NCBI GenBank assembly: GCA_003509785.1
Contig: DOMY01000295.1
Span: 1-5,936 of the forward strand
Length of the DNA: 5,936 bases
Direction of reading: 5' to 3'
Origin: Gemmobacter sp.
GTDB lineage: Bacteria > Pseudomonadota > Alphaproteobacteria > Rhodobacterales > Rhodobacteraceae
Of the stretch, positions 5,923 to 5,936 are shown piece after piece. The notes under the pieces are model-generated. The model did not search any database and had not been told where the DNA came from. It saw only the letters and a program-made list of their open reading frames with translations. Both the position numbers and the translations under genes were made by a program. How positions within the stretch are numbered: position 1 is the first letter of the stretch; each line of letters begins with the position of its first letter.

Positions 5923-5936
5923 GTGTCCAGATTTGG
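5923..5936 (+). CDS. lptF: Probable start of lptF (LPS export permease), cut by window edge
   Basis: Only four full codons are visible from a GTG (MSRF). Rhodobacteral LptF proteins, as I recall them, commonly begin with MSRF or MARF before an RY.L.QL helix, and lptF lies divergently beside pepA-holC in E. coli. AAGG (5907-5910) lies 12 bases upstream, which is rather far. The better ribosome site GGAGG (5891-5895) sits 7 bases before an alternative TTG at 5903 in another frame, and an ATG lies at 5913. LptF with LptG and LptB forms the inner-membrane ABC transporter that extracts lipopolysaccharide. The identity rests mainly on synteny and four residues, so it stays tentative. Confidence 0.4.

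Noticed and set aside
1..5936. Search for a mobile element, CRISPR array, toxin-antitoxin pair, defence system or RNA gene
   Set aside because: None is visible. Genes of conserved core or common families fill nearly all of the window, and the spacers are too short and lack the relevant signatures.

Overview
The window is ordinary chromosomal DNA of a GC-rich alphaproteobacterium, most likely a member of the Rhodobacterales (Rhodobacter/Paracoccus-like). This rests on the strong G/C preference at third codon positions, the near absence of TTA, CTA and TCA codons, and protein sequences that read like rhodobacteral versions of their families. I see no tRNA or rRNA gene, insertion sequence, CRISPR array, phage or plasmid module. 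I found no convincing new multi-gene system.

Plus strand, left to right. Bases 1-1707 are the 3' part of a YheS-type ABC-F ATPase, cut by the window edge so that its first Walker A motif is missing. Bases 1708-1835 are a structured spacer with nested inverted repeats, an 8-bp direct repeat and a strong 12-bp hairpin just before the next gene. Bases 1836-2465 encode an Frm2/HBN1-like nitroreductase, closed by a textbook intrinsic terminator (2484-2516). Bases 2574-3191 encode a MarC-family membrane protein. Bases 3240-3812 encode a membrane-anchored retropepsin-like aspartic protease (TIGR02281 type).

Minus strand, right to left. pepA (leucyl aminopeptidase, M17, 5761-4295) is followed by holC (DNA polymerase III chi subunit, 4295-3828). 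The pepA stop and holC start overlap as TGATG, so the two are probably one translationally coupled operon. holC converges on the protease gene with only 15 bases between them. To the right of pepA, a roughly 160-base divergent spacer carries candidate promoter elements, and the first codons of what is probably lptF (LPS export permease) run off the end of the window.

The holC-pepA / divergent lptF layout matches E. coli (valS-holC-pepA beside lptF-lptG), so the right half is an old conserved block. The plus-strand genes are not an obvious pathway. The nitroreductase, with its own regulatory-looking leader and its own terminator, looks like an independent transcription unit placed between housekeeping genes.
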